NCBI RefSeq assembly: GCF_013415305.1
Contig: NZ_JACBXU010000001.1
Coordinates: 992,001 to 1,056,000 of the forward strand
Source of the DNA: Pantoea sp. WMus005
GTDB taxonomy: Bacteria; Pseudomonadota; Gammaproteobacteria; Enterobacterales; Enterobacteriaceae
Length of the DNA stretch: 64,000 nucleotides
Reading direction: 5' to 3'
The notes beneath the pieces are model-generated. The model did not search any database, had not been told where the DNA came from, and saw only the letters and a list, made by a program, of their open reading frames with translations. The stretch's first letter is position 1. Each line of letters starts with the position of its first letter. A program made the position numbers and the translations under genes. Below, in pieces: positions 8,242-18,035 of this stretch.

Positions 8242-8330
8242 GCACTTCGACGGTGGCTCTGCCGAAGAAGAGCACGACATTGCTCACATTGCTTCCAGTA
8301 TTGTTGCCCGCCTTATGGCGGGCTTTTTTT
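8242..8330 (+). ncRNA. ryhB: RyhB small regulatory RNA
   Basis: RyhB is the Hfq-dependent iron-sparing RNA that represses mRNAs for non-essential iron proteins when Fur is inactive. The core from about 8272 to 8301, including GACATTGCTCACATTGCTTC, is the same as the conserved E. coli RyhB seed region. It is preceded by a 5' hairpin (CTTCG...CGAAG) and followed by a terminator stem (GCCCGCC, TTAT, GGCGGGC) and seven T residues. The predicted start is 7 nt after the -10 and gives about 89 nt, the usual size. In E. coli ryhB lies between yhhX and yhhY; here it sits between sapA and an MFS gene. A second copy elsewhere in the genome is possible. Confidence 0.92.
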
Positions 8331-8466
8331 GTTGGGCATGACAAACCATCGAAGCTTTCTCTGCGGGTATCCCGGTTTGTTAAGCATCACATGCATAAAA
8401 CCGGACTTAACTATTACAAAAACGCAGTTACTATAACGACAACTTCTGCTCACCCAATTCCGGACA

Positions 8467-9702
8467 ATGATTAAATTTCTGAAAAGCGCTCAGGCTTTCC
8501 ATTATCCATCCTTTCGCTATCTCTTTTTCGGACGTCTGTTTACCGTCCTGGGTAATGGAATTGCACCCATTGCGCTGGCCTTTGCCGTTCTGGATATGGG
8601 GGGCTCTGCCTCTGATTTAGGCGTAGTGGTGGCGTCCCGCTCCCTGTTCAACGTGCTGTTTCTGCTGGTGGGCGGTGTGGTTGCCGACCGCTACTCACGT
8701 AGTCAGGTATTAGTGGTATCCGCGCTGTTTGCTGCTGTTTCTCAGGCTTTCGTGGCGTGGTCTGTGCTGGAGGGTTCAGCCACTGTAATAAGCCTCACCT
8801 TGCTGGGTGCGCTGAATGGCGCGGCAGCGGGCATCGCACTGCCTGCTTCATCCGCACTGGTTCCGCAGGTTGTGCCTGCAAATCACCTGCGGCAGGCTAA
8901 TGCTTTCATTCAGCTCGGTATTTATGGGGGCACGGTGATGGGGGCGTCGCTGGGCGGTGTGATCACCAGCGCTGTCGGGCCGGGCTGGGGGCTGGCGATT
9001 GATGCGCTGGGCTTTGCGGTTTCCGCGCCGCTTTATTTCCTTATGCGTGTGAGCCCAAATAATGCCGGGACGACGCAAGGCAACATCCTGCGCGATATCA
9101 AAGAAGGCTGGGCAGAATTTGCTGGCCGAAGCTGGATTTGGTCGATAGTCCTTCAGTTCGCCATTATCAACGTCGCTTTGAATGGCATTGTAGAGGTCTA
9201 TGGCCCGATGATTGCCGACGCCTCTTTCGGGCGGGCGCAATGGGGGATGATTGTGGCCGCCCATAGCGCAGGGTTAATTGCTGGATTATTTCTGGCGATG
9301 AAATGGCATCCGCGTCGTGACCTTCTGATTGGCGCTATGCTGGCAGGTCTGTGCGCACTCCCGATATTTATGCTGAGCCAGAATGCGTCAGCAGCATGGC
9401 TGATAGCCGGGTTCTTTATTGCGGGTGTTTCATTAGGTCTGTTTGGCGTAACCTGGGCGCAGTCATTACAGACTCACATCCCAGCGGATAAGCTGGCTCG
9501 CGTGTATGCGTATGATGCGATGGGTTCCTTTATCTCCATTCCCTTTGGTCAACTGGTTGCGGGGCCGCTGGCGGCACAATATGGCACAGCCAATGTTTTG
9601 CTGATGTCAGCACTGGCTGTGGTCATTGTTACCGCTGGCATCGGATTAGTACCGGACATCAGGCAACCTGAAAGAATGAGAATTAAGCCGCACAACTCCT
9701 GA
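8467..9702 (+). CDS. MFS transporter, MFS_3/EntS-like exporter
   Basis: This is a 411-aa protein of about 12 hydrophobic segments, with a short cytoplasmic start, then FGRLFTVLGNGIAPIALAFAV and a loop VVADRYSRSQ corresponding to MFS motif A. The family (MFS_3, related to the enterobactin exporter EntS and to macrolide or bacteriocin exporters) moves small molecules out across the inner membrane with proton exchange. The substrate cannot be told. The ATG has no good ribosome site. A possible -10 (TACTATAAC) lies about 30 bp upstream. It is downstream of the ryhB terminator, so shared iron control is possible only by read-through. Confidence 0.7.
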   Translation: MIKFLKSAQAFHYPSFRYLFFGRLFTVLGNGIAPIALAFAVLDMGGSASDLGVVVASRSLFNVLFLLVGGVVADRYSRSQVLVVSALFAAVSQAFVAWSVLEGSATVISLTLLGALNGAAAGIALPASSALVPQVVPANHLRQANAFIQLGIYGGTVMGASLGGVITSAVGPGWGLAIDALGFAVSAPLYFLMRVSPNNAGTTQGNILRDIKEGWAEFAGRSWIWSIVLQFAIINVALNGIVEVYGPMIADASFGRAQWGMIVAAHSAGLIAGLFLAMKWHPRRDLLIGAMLAGLCALPIFMLSQNASAAWLIAGFFIAGVSLGLFGVTWAQSLQTHIPADKLARVYAYDAMGSFISIPFGQLVAGPLAAQYGTANVLLMSALAVVIVTAGIGLVPDIRQPERMRIKPHNS

Positions 9703-9808
9703 CGGCTGTTTTTCTTACTGCGAAAGCAGCCCGGAACAGACCGGACTGTTTCAACATCGATTAATCAGATTTCATGACATACAGAAAATATCGTCATGAT
9801 GGACGTGT

Positions 9809-10810
9809 TCAGTTTTCCGCTTTTATATCGTGTTTCTTCATCATCGCGCGCAACTGATGATAGGTAACACCTAACAACCCGGCAGCGCGGCGCTGGTTAT
9901 AACGTGCCTGTTGCAGGCTGGCTTCCACCAGATCCCGCTCCTGCTGATTCTGCCATTGACGCAGATCCAACGGCAGGGCAGGCAGACCGCTATTATCCGC
10001 ATTCTGACTGGCACGAATGACAGCAACCGGTTCAGGGCGTGAAGCAAACGGATTAATAATGACGTTATCCAGCTGCTGCTCGCTGCTGTTATGACGATAG
10101 ACCGAGCGCTCCACCACGTTTTTCAGCTCGCGGACATTGCCTGGCCAGTGGTAATCCAGAAGGGCCTGCTGCGCGCGGTCGGTAAAGCCGGGAAAGAGTA
10201 ACAGACCAAGTTCGCGACACATCTGGATAGCAAAGTGCTCGGCCATCACCAGAATATCGCTGCGGCGTTCACGCAGGGGCGGTAACTGCACCACATCGAA
10301 GGCCAGACGATCCAGCAGGTCGGCGCGGAATTTCCCCTCGGCTGCCAGCACAGGCAGATCTTCGTTGGTGGCGCAGACCAGTCGCACATTGACCTGCAGG
10401 GAGTGATTGCCGCCGACGCGCTCCAGTTGCCCATATTCAATGACTCTGAGCAGTTTTTCCTGTACCAGCATCGGCGCGGTTGCCAGCTCATCCAGAAACA
10501 GCGTGCCGCCGTCAGCACGTTCGAACCGTCCGAGATGTCGCTTCTGTGCACCGGTAAAGGCGCCCGCCTCATGACCGAACAGCTCAGAGTCGAGCAAATT
10601 CTCATTCAGCGCGGCACAGTTCAGCGAGATAAACGGTCCCTGCCAGCGGTCAGAGAGATAGTGCAGACGGCTGGCGATCAGCTCTTTACCTGTTCCGCGC
10701 TCGCCAATCACCAGAACCGGTTTTTCCAGGGGAGCCAGCTTAGAAACCTGCTCAAGTACCTCAAGAAAATTGTTCGATTCACCCAGAAGATTATCGTTAG
10801 TGTTTGTCAT
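9809..10810 (-). CDS. pspF: PspF, sigma-54 enhancer-binding activator of psp genes
   Basis: PspF is an AAA+ activator without a regulatory N-terminal domain that drives sigma-54 transcription of pspABCD and is held inactive by PspA. Visible features are Walker A (GERGTGKE), the sigma-54 loop GAFTGA (ELFGHEAGAFTGAQ), Walker B (GGTLFLDEL), the WPGNVREL motif and a C-terminal Fis-type helix-turn-helix (NQRRAAGLLGVTYHQLRAMMK). The ATG at 10810 puts the conserved DNLLGE at the same distance from the start as in E. coli (333 aa). An upstream GTG adds five residues. The gene diverges from pspA. Confidence 0.96.
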   Translation of the reverse strand: MTNTNDNLLGESNNFLEVLEQVSKLAPLEKPVLVIGERGTGKELIASRLHYLSDRWQGPFISLNCAALNENLLDSELFGHEAGAFTGAQKRHLGRFERADGGTLFLDELATAPMLVQEKLLRVIEYGQLERVGGNHSLQVNVRLVCATNEDLPVLAAEGKFRADLLDRLAFDVVQLPPLRERRSDILVMAEHFAIQMCRELGLLLFPGFTDRAQQALLDYHWPGNVRELKNVVERSVYRHNSSEQQLDNVIINPFASRPEPVAVIRASQNADNSGLPALPLDLRQWQNQQERDLVEASLQQARYNQRRAAGLLGVTYHQLRAMMKKHDIKAEN

Positions 10811-10907
10811 GATGAATTTCGCCACCCCTTAATCATTTTCGCTATCTTAAAATAAGCGTTGAAAGCTGTAAAATTTAAAAAACCTTAAAAATCATAGTGA
10901 TGTAAAA

Positions 10908-10924
10908 TTGGCATGCATCTTGTA
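10908..10924 (+). promoter_or_regulatory. Sigma-54 promoter of pspABCD
   Basis: TTGGCATGCATCTTGTA fits the -24/-12 element (TGGCA-N6-TTG) and is nearly the E. coli pspA promoter. It lies 50 bp before pspA and faces away from pspF. The AT-rich DNA upstream (10835-10900) is where PspF and IHF sites are expected; I cannot fix their borders. Confidence 0.85.
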
Positions 10925-10974
10925 TTAGCTCAGCAGGGCAACACGTTTTAAAACATTAAAAGAGGAACATCATT

Positions 10975-11640
10975 ATGGGTATTTTTTCTCGTTTCGCTGA
11001 CATCGTAAATGCCAACATTAACTCCCTGCTGGAGCGTGCCGAAGATCCGCAGAAACTGGTCCGCCTGATGATTCAGGAAATGGAAGACACGTTAGTAGAA
11101 GTGCGTTCGACCTCTGCGCGGGCGCTGGCTGAAAAGAAACAGCTGTCACGCCGTATTGAGCAGGCGGAAATCCAGCAGGCCGAATGGCAGGAAAAAGCCG
11201 AGCTGGCGCTGCGCAAAGATAAAGATGATCTGGCGCGTTCCGCGCTGATTGAAAAACAGAAACTCACCGACCTGATTGCTTCTCTTAAACAGGAAGTGGG
11301 CCAGGTTGAAGAGACGCTGGAACGCATGAAAGGCGAAATCAGCGAGCTGGAGAAAAAACTGACCGAAACACGTGCCCGTCAGCAGGCGTTAACCCTGCGT
11401 CATCAGGCGGCTTCTTCATCACGCGATGTTCGTCGTCAGCTGGATAGCGGTAAAATCGATGAAGCGATGGCACGATTCGAATCTTTCGAGCGTCGCATCG
11501 ATCATATGGAAGCGGAAGCAGAGAGCCACGGTTTTGGTAAACCTAAAACGCTGGATCAGCAATTTACTGACCTGAAAGCGGATGATGAAATCAGCCAGCA
11601 GCTCAACGCGCTGAAAGCCAAAATGAACCGCAGTGAGTAA
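10975..11640 (+). CDS. pspA: PspA, phage shock protein A
   Basis: PspA is a peripheral inner-membrane protein that binds and inhibits PspF and, on loss of proton-motive force, forms oligomers that protect the membrane (ESCRT-III-related Vipp1/IM30 family). The 221-aa protein starts with the amphipathic membrane helix [20 protein letters not shown]. The rest is almost entirely heptad coiled coil (helices from about residue 25 to 185) with the short C-terminal part [18 protein letters not shown] precedes the start. It is first in pspABCD. Confidence 0.97.
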   Translation: MGIFSRFADIVNANINSLLERAEDPQKLVRLMIQEMEDTLVEVRSTSARALAEKKQLSRRIEQAEIQQAEWQEKAELALRKDKDDLARSALIEKQKLTDLIASLKQEVGQVEETLERMKGEISELEKKLTETRARQQALTLRHQAASSSRDVRRQLDSGKIDEAMARFESFERRIDHMEAEAESHGFGKPKTLDQQFTDLKADDEISQQLNALKAKMNRSE

Positions 11641-11675
11641 TTATTGACGTTGCAATAAGTGATTAAGGAGAGTCA

Positions 11676-11903
11676 ATGAGCGCACTTTTTCTCGCCATAC
11701 CCTTAACGATCTTCGTGCTTTTTGTCGCACCGATTTGGTTATGGCTGCATTACAACAACAAACGCAACGGCGGTTCGGAACTGTCGCAAAGCGAAATCCA
11801 GCGCCTGCAGCGCGTCACGCAGGATGCGCAGCGGATGCGCGAACGCATCGACGCGCTGGAAGCCATTCTGGATGCCGAACATCCTAACTGGAGGCAGCCA
11901 TGA
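11676..11903 (+). CDS. pspB: PspB, membrane sensor of phage shock response
   Basis: PspB is a 75-aa inner-membrane protein with one N-terminal segment (LFLAIPLTIFVLFVAPIWLWL) and a cytoplasmic leucine-zipper-like coiled coil (IQRLQRVTQDAQRMRERIDAL). With PspC it senses envelope stress and releases PspA from PspF. Its end overlaps pspC by 4 nt, so the two are coupled. AAGGAG precedes the start. Confidence 0.95.
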   Translation: MSALFLAIPLTIFVLFVAPIWLWLHYNNKRNGGSELSQSEIQRLQRVTQDAQRMRERIDALEAILDAEHPNWRQP

Positions 11904-12250
11904 TGAAAGGCCGTAAGTTGTGGCGCAAGCCTGACGAAGGAAAGTTGATGGGCGTCTGTGCGGGCCTGGCAGAATATCTCGACATTCCGGTCCGTCTGCT
12001 GCGGGTCATCGTGGTGTTATCGCTGTTCTTTGGCCTGTTTGTGTTTACGGTGATCGCCTATTTCGTACTGGGTTTTGTGCTGGATGTGAAACCCGCCACT
12101 GCTTTTGAAGGTGAACGCCAGCCCAGCGCCAGCGAATTGCTGGACCAGCTGGAGAGCGCCTTGCAGCGGGATGAGCGCAGCGTGCGCGACGTGGAACGCT
12201 ATGTGACGTCTGAAACCTTCAGCGTGCGAAGCCGCTTTCGCCAGATTTGA
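11900..12250 (+). CDS. pspC: PspC, membrane stress sensor
   Basis: PspC is the partner of PspB. The 116-aa protein has the PspC-domain opening KLWRKPDEGKLMGVCAGLAEY, one membrane segment (VIVVLSLFFGLFVFTVIAYFVLGFVL) and a C-terminal helical tail. The first two codons are both ATG, at 11900 and 11903; the first gives the ATGA overlap with pspB. Confidence 0.95.
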   Translation: MMKGRKLWRKPDEGKLMGVCAGLAEYLDIPVRLLRVIVVLSLFFGLFVFTVIAYFVLGFVLDVKPATAFEGERQPSASELLDQLESALQRDERSVRDVERYVTSETFSVRSRFRQI

Positions 12251-12304
12251 TCATTTTATTAACGGGCCGTTTAAGGCCCGTCCGCTCTCTCAATGGAGGT
12301 GTTG

Positions 12305-12553
12305 ATGTCTTTTTCGCGATCCACTGCTTTTCGTCACCGCGCGGCACCTGCATTGAAGTCGGCGGCTAAATTCATCATTATCAATGCGGTTACCTACGGC
12401 CCCGCCGGCGTTACTGGCTGGGCGGTAAAATCGGTAGCGCGACGCCCGTTGCGCCTGCTGCTGGCTGTGGCCCTTGAGCCATTGCTGAAACGCGTGATGA
12501 ACCGGTTGGCATCGCGCTTCATCAGGGAGAACGATGAAAAGACTGCAAACTGA
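12305..12553 (+). CDS. pspD: PspD, peripheral phage shock protein
   Basis: This small protein of the psp operon has the conserved core [33 protein letters not shown]. The start at 12305 is chosen because GGAGGT lies 5 nt upstream; a GTG-type start at 12293 would fall before the ribosome site. The 82-aa product is slightly longer than the E. coli protein. Its 3' end overlaps ycjX by 20 bp. The role is poorly defined, with a link to the membrane alongside PspA. Confidence 0.9.
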   Translation: MSFSRSTAFRHRAAPALKSAAKFIIINAVTYGPAGVTGWAVKSVARRPLRLLLAVALEPLLKRVMNRLASRFIRENDEKTAN

Positions 12554-13931
12554 ATTAATGGCGTTGATGAACCGTGGCGTTGATCGCCACCTGCGGCTGG
12601 CGGTTACCGGATTAAGCCGCAGCGGTAAAACCGCCTTTATTACCTCACTGGTTAATCAGCTTTTAACGGTTCACAGCGGCGCGCGTTTGCCGCTGTTTTC
12701 CGTTGTCCGGGATGAGCGGTTGTTAGGCGTTAAACGGGTGCCCCAGCGTGATATGGGCACCGCGCGTTTTACCTACGACGAAGGTCTGGCCCAGCTCTAC
12801 AGCTCGCCGCCCGCCTGGCCGACGCCAACCCGTGGCGTTAGTGAAATGCGTCTGGCGCTGCGTTACCGTCCCAATGATTCGCTATTGCGCCACCTGAAAG
12901 AGACCGCAACGCTCTATCTGGAGATTGTCGACTATCCCGGTGAGTGGCTGCTGGATCTGCCGATGCTGGCGCAGGATTACCTCGGCTGGTCACGGCAGAT
13001 GAACGGTCTGCTGCAGGGCGATCGTGCTGAGTGGGCAAAACCCTGGCGCGCCCTCTGCGAAAAACTCGACCCGCTTGCTCCCGCCGATGAAACGCAACTG
13101 GCAGAGATTGCAGCGGCCTGGACCGACTATCTGCACCGCTGTAAATCTGAAGGTCTGCACTTTATTCAGCCCGGCCGCTTCGTGCTGCCTGGCGATATGG
13201 CTGGCGCGCCCGCGCTGCAGTTCTTCCCCTGGCCAACGGCTGATGAGGCGCAACGCACTAAGCTGGCGCAGGCGGACAAGGGGAGTAACTTCAGCATGCT
13301 GCAACAGCGGTACAGCTACTACTGCCAGCATGTGGTGAAAGGCTTTTATAAAAATCATTTCCTGCGTTTTGATCGCCAGATTGTGCTGGTTGACTGCCTG
13401 CAACCGCTGAACAGCGGACCCCAGGCGTTTAACGATATGCGACTGGCACTGACGCAACTCATGCAGAGTTTTCATTACGGTCAGCGCACCCTGTTTCGCC
13501 GGCTCTTCTCACCGGTGATCGACAAATTACTCTTTGCCGCGACCAAAGCGGATCACATCACCAGCGATCAGCACGGCAACATGGTCTCGCTGTTGCAGCA
13601 ACTGGTGCAGGATGCCTGGCAGAACGCCGCGTTTGAGGGAATTAGTATGGATTGCATCGGGCTGGCATCGGTGCAGGCCACGCAGAGCGGCCTGGTCGAT
13701 CACCGTGGCGAGAAGATCCCGGCCCTGCGCGGTCACCGGCTGGATGATGGCGAACCGCTCACCGTCTATCCGGGCGAAGTCCCGCCGCGCCTGCCCGGCA
13801 ACGCTTTCTGGCAACAGCAGGGTTTTCAGTTTGAACAGTTCCGGCCGCAGCAGCTCGATGTCGATCGCCCGCTGCCGCATATCCGCATGGATGCCGCGCT
13901 GGAATTTCTATTGGGAGATAAATTGCGATGA
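12534..13931 (+). CDS. ycjX: YcjX, DUF463 P-loop NTPase of the psp regulon
   Basis: The 465-aa protein has the same length as E. coli YcjX and a P-loop near the N-terminus ([11 protein letters not shown], about residue 27), then a G3-like [13 protein letters not shown] and a conserved FKAFYKNHF-type region. The family is a stress-linked GTPase-like protein cotranscribed with psp genes; its cellular task is not established. It overlaps pspD at its start and ycjF by 4 nt at its end. Confidence 0.93.
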   Translation: MKRLQTELMALMNRGVDRHLRLAVTGLSRSGKTAFITSLVNQLLTVHSGARLPLFSVVRDERLLGVKRVPQRDMGTARFTYDEGLAQLYSSPPAWPTPTRGVSEMRLALRYRPNDSLLRHLKETATLYLEIVDYPGEWLLDLPMLAQDYLGWSRQMNGLLQGDRAEWAKPWRALCEKLDPLAPADETQLAEIAAAWTDYLHRCKSEGLHFIQPGRFVLPGDMAGAPALQFFPWPTADEAQRTKLAQADKGSNFSMLQQRYSYYCQHVVKGFYKNHFLRFDRQIVLVDCLQPLNSGPQAFNDMRLALTQLMQSFHYGQRTLFRRLFSPVIDKLLFAATKADHITSDQHGNMVSLLQQLVQDAWQNAAFEGISMDCIGLASVQATQSGLVDHRGEKIPALRGHRLDDGEPLTVYPGEVPPRLPGNAFWQQQGFQFEQFRPQQLDVDRPLPHIRMDAALEFLLGDKLR

Positions 13932-14989
13932 GTGATCCACTGAAGCCGCGTATCGATTTTGCCCGCCCGCTGGATGAGAGCACCACCACGCCGTTGCGCC
14001 CGGCGCAGACCTTTGAAGCGGACGCGCAGGCTGCCTTTCTGGCGGTGCAGGATGAAGATGTCGCTGTCGAAGAGGAGGGTGCCGGTGAACGGGCGGTGGA
14101 AGCCGCGCTGAAACCTAAGCGCAGTCTGTGGCGCAAAATGGTGACGGCTGGCGCGCTGCTGTTTGGCGTCAGCGTGATTGCGCAGGGTGTGCAGTGGACA
14201 CATGACGCCTGGCTGGCCCGCGACTGGTTTTCGCTGGGCAGCGGTGTGGCGGGTGGGCTGATCGTGCTGGCAGGTGTCGGCGCGCTGACTACTGAGTGGC
14301 GTCGGCTTTATCAACTGCGTCAGCGTGCCGAAGAGCGGGATGTGGGCCGGGAGCTATTGCACAGTCATGGCATCGGCAAAGGTCGGGCATTCTGCGAAAA
14401 ACTGGCACAGCAGGCGGAGCTTGATCAGGCGCATCCGGCTCTGCAGCGCTGGCGTGCCTCCCTGCATGAAACCCACAATGACAGTGAAATTGTACGCTTA
14501 TATGCGCAACTGGTGCAGCCGGTACTGGATCGGCAGGCGCGGCGCGAAATCAGCCGCCATGCTGCGGAAGCGACACTGATGATTGCAGTCAGTCCGCTGG
14601 CGCTGGTGGATATGGCGTTTATCGCCTGGCGTAATCTGCGGCTGGTCAATCGCATCGCGGCGATATACGGCATCGAGCTGGGCTACTTCAGCCGTATCCG
14701 GCTGTTCCGCCTGGTGCTGCTCAATATGGCTTTTGCCGGTGCTTCGGAACTGGTACGGGAAGTGGGCATGGACTGGATGTCTCAGGACATCGCCGCCCGG
14801 CTTTCCACAAGAGCCGCGCAAGGCGTTGGGGCAGGATTGCTGACCGCAAGACTGGGCATTAAAGCGATGGAGCTTTGTCGTCCACTCCCCTGGCTGGAGC
14901 AGGACAAACCACGACTCGGCGATTTCCGACGTGAACTGCTGGGCCAGTTGAAAGAGGCGTTACAGAAGGGCGGCAATAAGTCAGCCTGA
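13928..14989 (+). CDS. ycjF: YcjF, DUF697 inner-membrane protein
   Basis: This 353-aa protein has an Asp/Pro-rich cytoplasmic start ([20 protein letters not shown]), two adjacent membrane segments ([17 protein letters not shown] and [15 protein letters not shown]) and the DUF697 domain with a further hydrophobic stretch ([28 protein letters not shown]). It belongs to the psp stress regulon in E. coli and is coupled to ycjX. Its biochemical role is unknown. Confidence 0.93.
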   Translation: MSDPLKPRIDFARPLDESTTTPLRPAQTFEADAQAAFLAVQDEDVAVEEEGAGERAVEAALKPKRSLWRKMVTAGALLFGVSVIAQGVQWTHDAWLARDWFSLGSGVAGGLIVLAGVGALTTEWRRLYQLRQRAEERDVGRELLHSHGIGKGRAFCEKLAQQAELDQAHPALQRWRASLHETHNDSEIVRLYAQLVQPVLDRQARREISRHAAEATLMIAVSPLALVDMAFIAWRNLRLVNRIAAIYGIELGYFSRIRLFRLVLLNMAFAGASELVREVGMDWMSQDIAARLSTRAAQGVGAGLLTARLGIKAMELCRPLPWLEQDKPRLGDFRRELLGQLKEALQKGGNKSA

Positions 14990-15003
14990 TGTTCACGTGA
15001 CAC

Positions 15004-15030
15004 AATAAAGGCGGCCAGGCCGCCTTTATT
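15004..15030. terminator. Bidirectional terminator between ycjF and gtrII
   Basis: A 13-bp near-perfect palindrome (AATAAAGGCGGCC and its complement, one central base) sits between the convergent stop codons. A-rich and T-rich ends on both sides allow it to serve both strands. Confidence 0.8.
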
Positions 15031-15032
15031 AA

Positions 15033-16454
15033 TCAGTGTGGCTGGCGAAGCACCTGCCGCGAATCGATAGTCAGGCACTCACCCGGACAGGTCGCTTCAT
15101 CGGTGATCACCGGATCTGCCGGTAGCGTAAAGGCCATTCCATTTCTCTCCCTGATGAAATGCGCCATCCCGGCAAATGTCCATGACATGCTCAGGCCCAG
15201 CCCGCCGAAATCATCATATTTTCGTAACGTCGCGACCTTCGGTAAATACTCACCGGTCAGACGATAATAGAGCGCACCCCGGAAACCTTTCGGTACCTGC
15301 TGGGTGATCGCCTGATCGAGCAGGGCAAATTCTTTGCGAGCCGGGACGGAGTAACCGTTAATCAGGTGACTGATGGCCAGCGAGGCCGCCGCTGTGACCA
15401 GCAGTGCACAAAAAGCATTTTTCCATTTTAACTTTTTGCTGATTTCAAACAGGCCAAGGATAAATGCGCTGGTGGTAATTAGCGCACCGGCGATTAAAGT
15501 GCGGTAGGCCGCCATGCTTTCACTGACAATCAGATTGGGTAGTGCGGCAATCAGCAGTAAGACGAACATCAGATAAAATTTGTCGTTGCCCGCAGCTTTA
15601 ATTTTCTTCAGTCCAAAACCAATAATGATTGCTGAGATGATCACCGACACCGTTTTTGCGCCGAGATCAAAGTTACAAATAACGTTCTTCAGGTATTCGG
15701 TGAAAAACCATTTCAGCTTAATCGGGATGTCGTAGCTGAAGGCCGAACGTGGCAGCGTATGGCCATAGAGCTGGACCGGCAGAACCTTTGAAGCTATCAG
15801 CGCGGCAAACATGCCTGCGCCAAGGACCATTAAAGAGATCAGCGCCCGTTTCTTATCAATTTTTCGTTCTGAAAAGCACAGGTCCAGCGCGGCAAAGAAG
15901 GTAAAACTCATTGCGGCCGGTTGATAGAGACAGAAAGCGATGGTCAGCAGGCTGAACGCGAACAGGCGGCAGGCGATTCCCGGTTTAATTGAAAGACGGT
16001 AGCTGGCACCCGCCAGTAAAATGGCAGCGATGTAGGGGAAACAGGATGCCCATGCAACATATACCTGGAATGAAGGCAGCAGACAAAGCAATAACGCAAA
16101 GGTTATCCGCTGAGCCTGATTCTCCAGCAGTGCATTTTTCTGACACAGGCTATAAAGGTAATATCCGGTAAAAATGAGCAGAACAATCGCGACAGATCGT
16201 AACAGCGCCAGCCGCTCTACACTCTCCACCAGAAAAGAGGCGCTGTACTGAATAATGCCATATACCGGCCTGCCGGATAACGTGTCCCAGTTTAAAATAC
16301 TGAGCTTATCAGTGTTAGCCCAGTAGAGATTTGTCCAGTCATCGGTGTAGGCATACTGGGTTAAATACGCGGGGCTGTAAGCAATCAGAAAAACGATCGC
16401 AAAAAGCAAAAAAACCTTACGGTGGGATAAGCCGGTATCAGTGGCAATCATCAT
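15033..16454 (-). CDS. GtrII-family glucosyltransferase (O-antigen modification)
   Basis: This 473-aa polytopic protein has about 10-11 hydrophobic segments. An early periplasmic loop carries YAYTDDWTNLYWAN, an acidic motif of the kind needed in GT-C type transferases. It ends in a hydrophilic periplasmic domain with four cysteine-free strands and a final CPGECLTIDSRQV. Together with gtrA and gtrB just upstream it matches the serotype-conversion module in which the third gene adds glucose from undecaprenyl-phosphate-glucose to the O-antigen in the periplasm. The specificity of the linkage cannot be read from sequence. AAGGATGA precedes the tandem ATGs. It sits 46 bp downstream of gtrB. Confidence 0.75.
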   Translation of the reverse strand: MMIATDTGLSHRKVFLLFAIVFLIAYSPAYLTQYAYTDDWTNLYWANTDKLSILNWDTLSGRPVYGIIQYSASFLVESVERLALLRSVAIVLLIFTGYYLYSLCQKNALLENQAQRITFALLLCLLPSFQVYVAWASCFPYIAAILLAGASYRLSIKPGIACRLFAFSLLTIAFCLYQPAAMSFTFFAALDLCFSERKIDKKRALISLMVLGAGMFAALIASKVLPVQLYGHTLPRSAFSYDIPIKLKWFFTEYLKNVICNFDLGAKTVSVIISAIIIGFGLKKIKAAGNDKFYLMFVLLLIAALPNLIVSESMAAYRTLIAGALITTSAFILGLFEISKKLKWKNAFCALLVTAAASLAISHLINGYSVPARKEFALLDQAITQQVPKGFRGALYYRLTGEYLPKVATLRKYDDFGGLGLSMSWTFAGMAHFIRERNGMAFTLPADPVITDEATCPGECLTIDSRQVLRQPH

Positions 16455-16500
16455 TCATCCTTTTTAATCTGACTCTTTTCCCTGCTCCTGGATGGGCAGT

Positions 16501-17451
16501 TTATTCGGTGTTCTGAGGTGAGTGTATTTTTGCTGGCGCGGATTTCCGCAAAATATAGCGAGGCCGGTTTTTAGTTTCCATATAGATGCGGCCAATATAT
16601 TCACCCAGCACCCCAATGCCAATCAGCTGAACCCCCCCGAGGAACAGTACGGAAACCAGAATAGAGGGGTAGCCAGGCACCGGGTTACCGAACAGCAGTT
16701 TATCCACGATCATCCAGAGTCCATACAGGAAGGCCAGCGAGGCAACAAGAAAGCCCAGATAGGACCAGATGCGCAGCGGAACGGTCGAGAAGGAGGTAAG
16801 CCCCTCCAGCGCAAGGTTCCACAGCTTCCAGCCGCCGAATTTGCTGCGGCCCGCGATTCGCTCAGTTCGCACATACTCCACGATATCAGTCTGTCCGCCG
16901 ACCCAGCTCAGAATGCCCTTCATAAAGAGATTCTTCTCAGGCAACAGCTTAATATTCTCAACCATTTCACGCGACATAAGCCTGAAATCACCGACGTTTT
17001 CTTCTATCTGAGGATGACTAATACTGTTGTGCAGTTTGTAAAACCAGCGGGCTGTTTTGCGTTTGAGGTGGCCATCGGCACGGCGATCAATCCGTTTGGC
17101 TAAAACAATATCAGCCCCTGCCTGCCACTTTCGAATCATCTCGGGAATAATCGCAATTGGATCCTGCAAATCCACATCTATCGGGATAACGGCATCACCG
17201 GTTGCGGCGTCCAGCCCGGCAAACAGCGCCGGTTCTTTGCCGAAATTTCGAATAAACGACAGGCTGTGCACCAACGGATCGCGCTGGCTGAGTTGCGTAA
17301 TCAGCGCATGCGTTGCGTCTGTGCTGCCATCATCAATAAATACGATTTCAACCTGCAAGGCGGCCAGCGTTTCATCTTTTCTGACCGCATCATAAAAAAG
17401 AGGGATGGCATCCTCTTCATTGAATACCGGTACCACCAGAGAGATTTTCAT
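16501..17451 (-). CDS. gtrB: GtrB, bactoprenol glucosyltransferase
   Basis: GtrB moves glucose from UDP-glucose to undecaprenyl phosphate on the cytoplasmic face. The 316-aa protein starts [20 protein letters not shown] (GT2 fold) and has the nucleotide motifs FIDDGSTD and IDVDLQDP, the [21 protein letters not shown] loop, and two C-terminal membrane helices. The start at 17451 follows AGGAGAATA and overlaps the gtrA stop by one base (TAATG). A longer in-frame start inside gtrA is rejected. Confidence 0.9.
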   Translation of the reverse strand: MKISLVVPVFNEEDAIPLFYDAVRKDETLAALQVEIVFIDDGSTDATHALITQLSQRDPLVHSLSFIRNFGKEPALFAGLDAATGDAVIPIDVDLQDPIAIIPEMIRKWQAGADIVLAKRIDRRADGHLKRKTARWFYKLHNSISHPQIEENVGDFRLMSREMVENIKLLPEKNLFMKGILSWVGGQTDIVEYVRTERIAGRSKFGGWKLWNLALEGLTSFSTVPLRIWSYLGFLVASLAFLYGLWMIVDKLLFGNPVPGYPSILVSVLFLGGVQLIGIGVLGEYIGRIYMETKNRPRYILRKSAPAKIHSPQNTE

Positions 17452-17807
17452 TATTCTCCTTTGAATACGATAAAGCGGGAAAAAAGAAAGCCGCACGCCA
17501 GACTGATAGCCGATGAGGCAATCAACGTAACAAGGGGATAAAGGCCGTACCAATCGGCCAGATAACCTACGCTGAATGCCATCGCGCCCATAAAAACGAC
17601 GTAAAGAATATAACGCCAGGCGGTCGCCTGCTGTTTAAAGGTCCAGCGCGCATTAACAAAGAAAGAGAAGGTGACGGCCAGGCAAAAAGCAATCAGATTA
17701 GCAGTCGACTGGAACAATCCCAGGCTGAGGCAAATAAAAAAGGTCACCCAGTGGATCAACGTATTCACCAGGCCCACAGTCAGATATTTTGCGAAGAAAG
17801 TCAGCAT
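17451..17807 (-). CDS. gtrA: GtrA-family flippase
   Basis: GtrA is a 118-aa protein of four membrane segments, held to flip undecaprenyl-phosphate-glucose to the periplasm. It starts [20 protein letters not shown] and contains NARWTFKQQ between helices 2 and 3, as is typical of the family. It is the first gene of gtrA-gtrB-gtrII. A -10-like TATATT lies about 30 bp upstream (17837-17842 on the minus strand), but the ribosome site is poor. The upstream region is shared with divergent tyrR. Confidence 0.9.
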   Translation of the reverse strand: MLTFFAKYLTVGLVNTLIHWVTFFICLSLGLFQSTANLIAFCLAVTFSFFVNARWTFKQQATAWRYILYVVFMGAMAFSVGYLADWYGLYPLVTLIASSAISLACGFLFSRFIVFKGE

Positions 17808-18035
17808 ATTATAATCAATTCTAATCAGTTGGAAAAAATATACAGCAATCAGCCAGTAATCAACAGTCTGGTACTGACAAAGGCTGACAATCAGCGATCG
17901 AACTTTGAATTCAGCAGGAAGTACAAAACTCCGCCATACGCGCCTGAGCTGTCAACTTTTCCTGACAGATCCCTTTCTACCGGCCTGCGACTTAGCGTAA
18001 TATTATTTTATCTGAACCTGATTAAGGCGAACGCA

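Noticed and set aside
8104-8436. 110-codon plus-strand frame across the sapA-MFS interval
   Set aside because: It covers the Fur-box promoter, RyhB and its terminator; the RNA gene explains the conservation.
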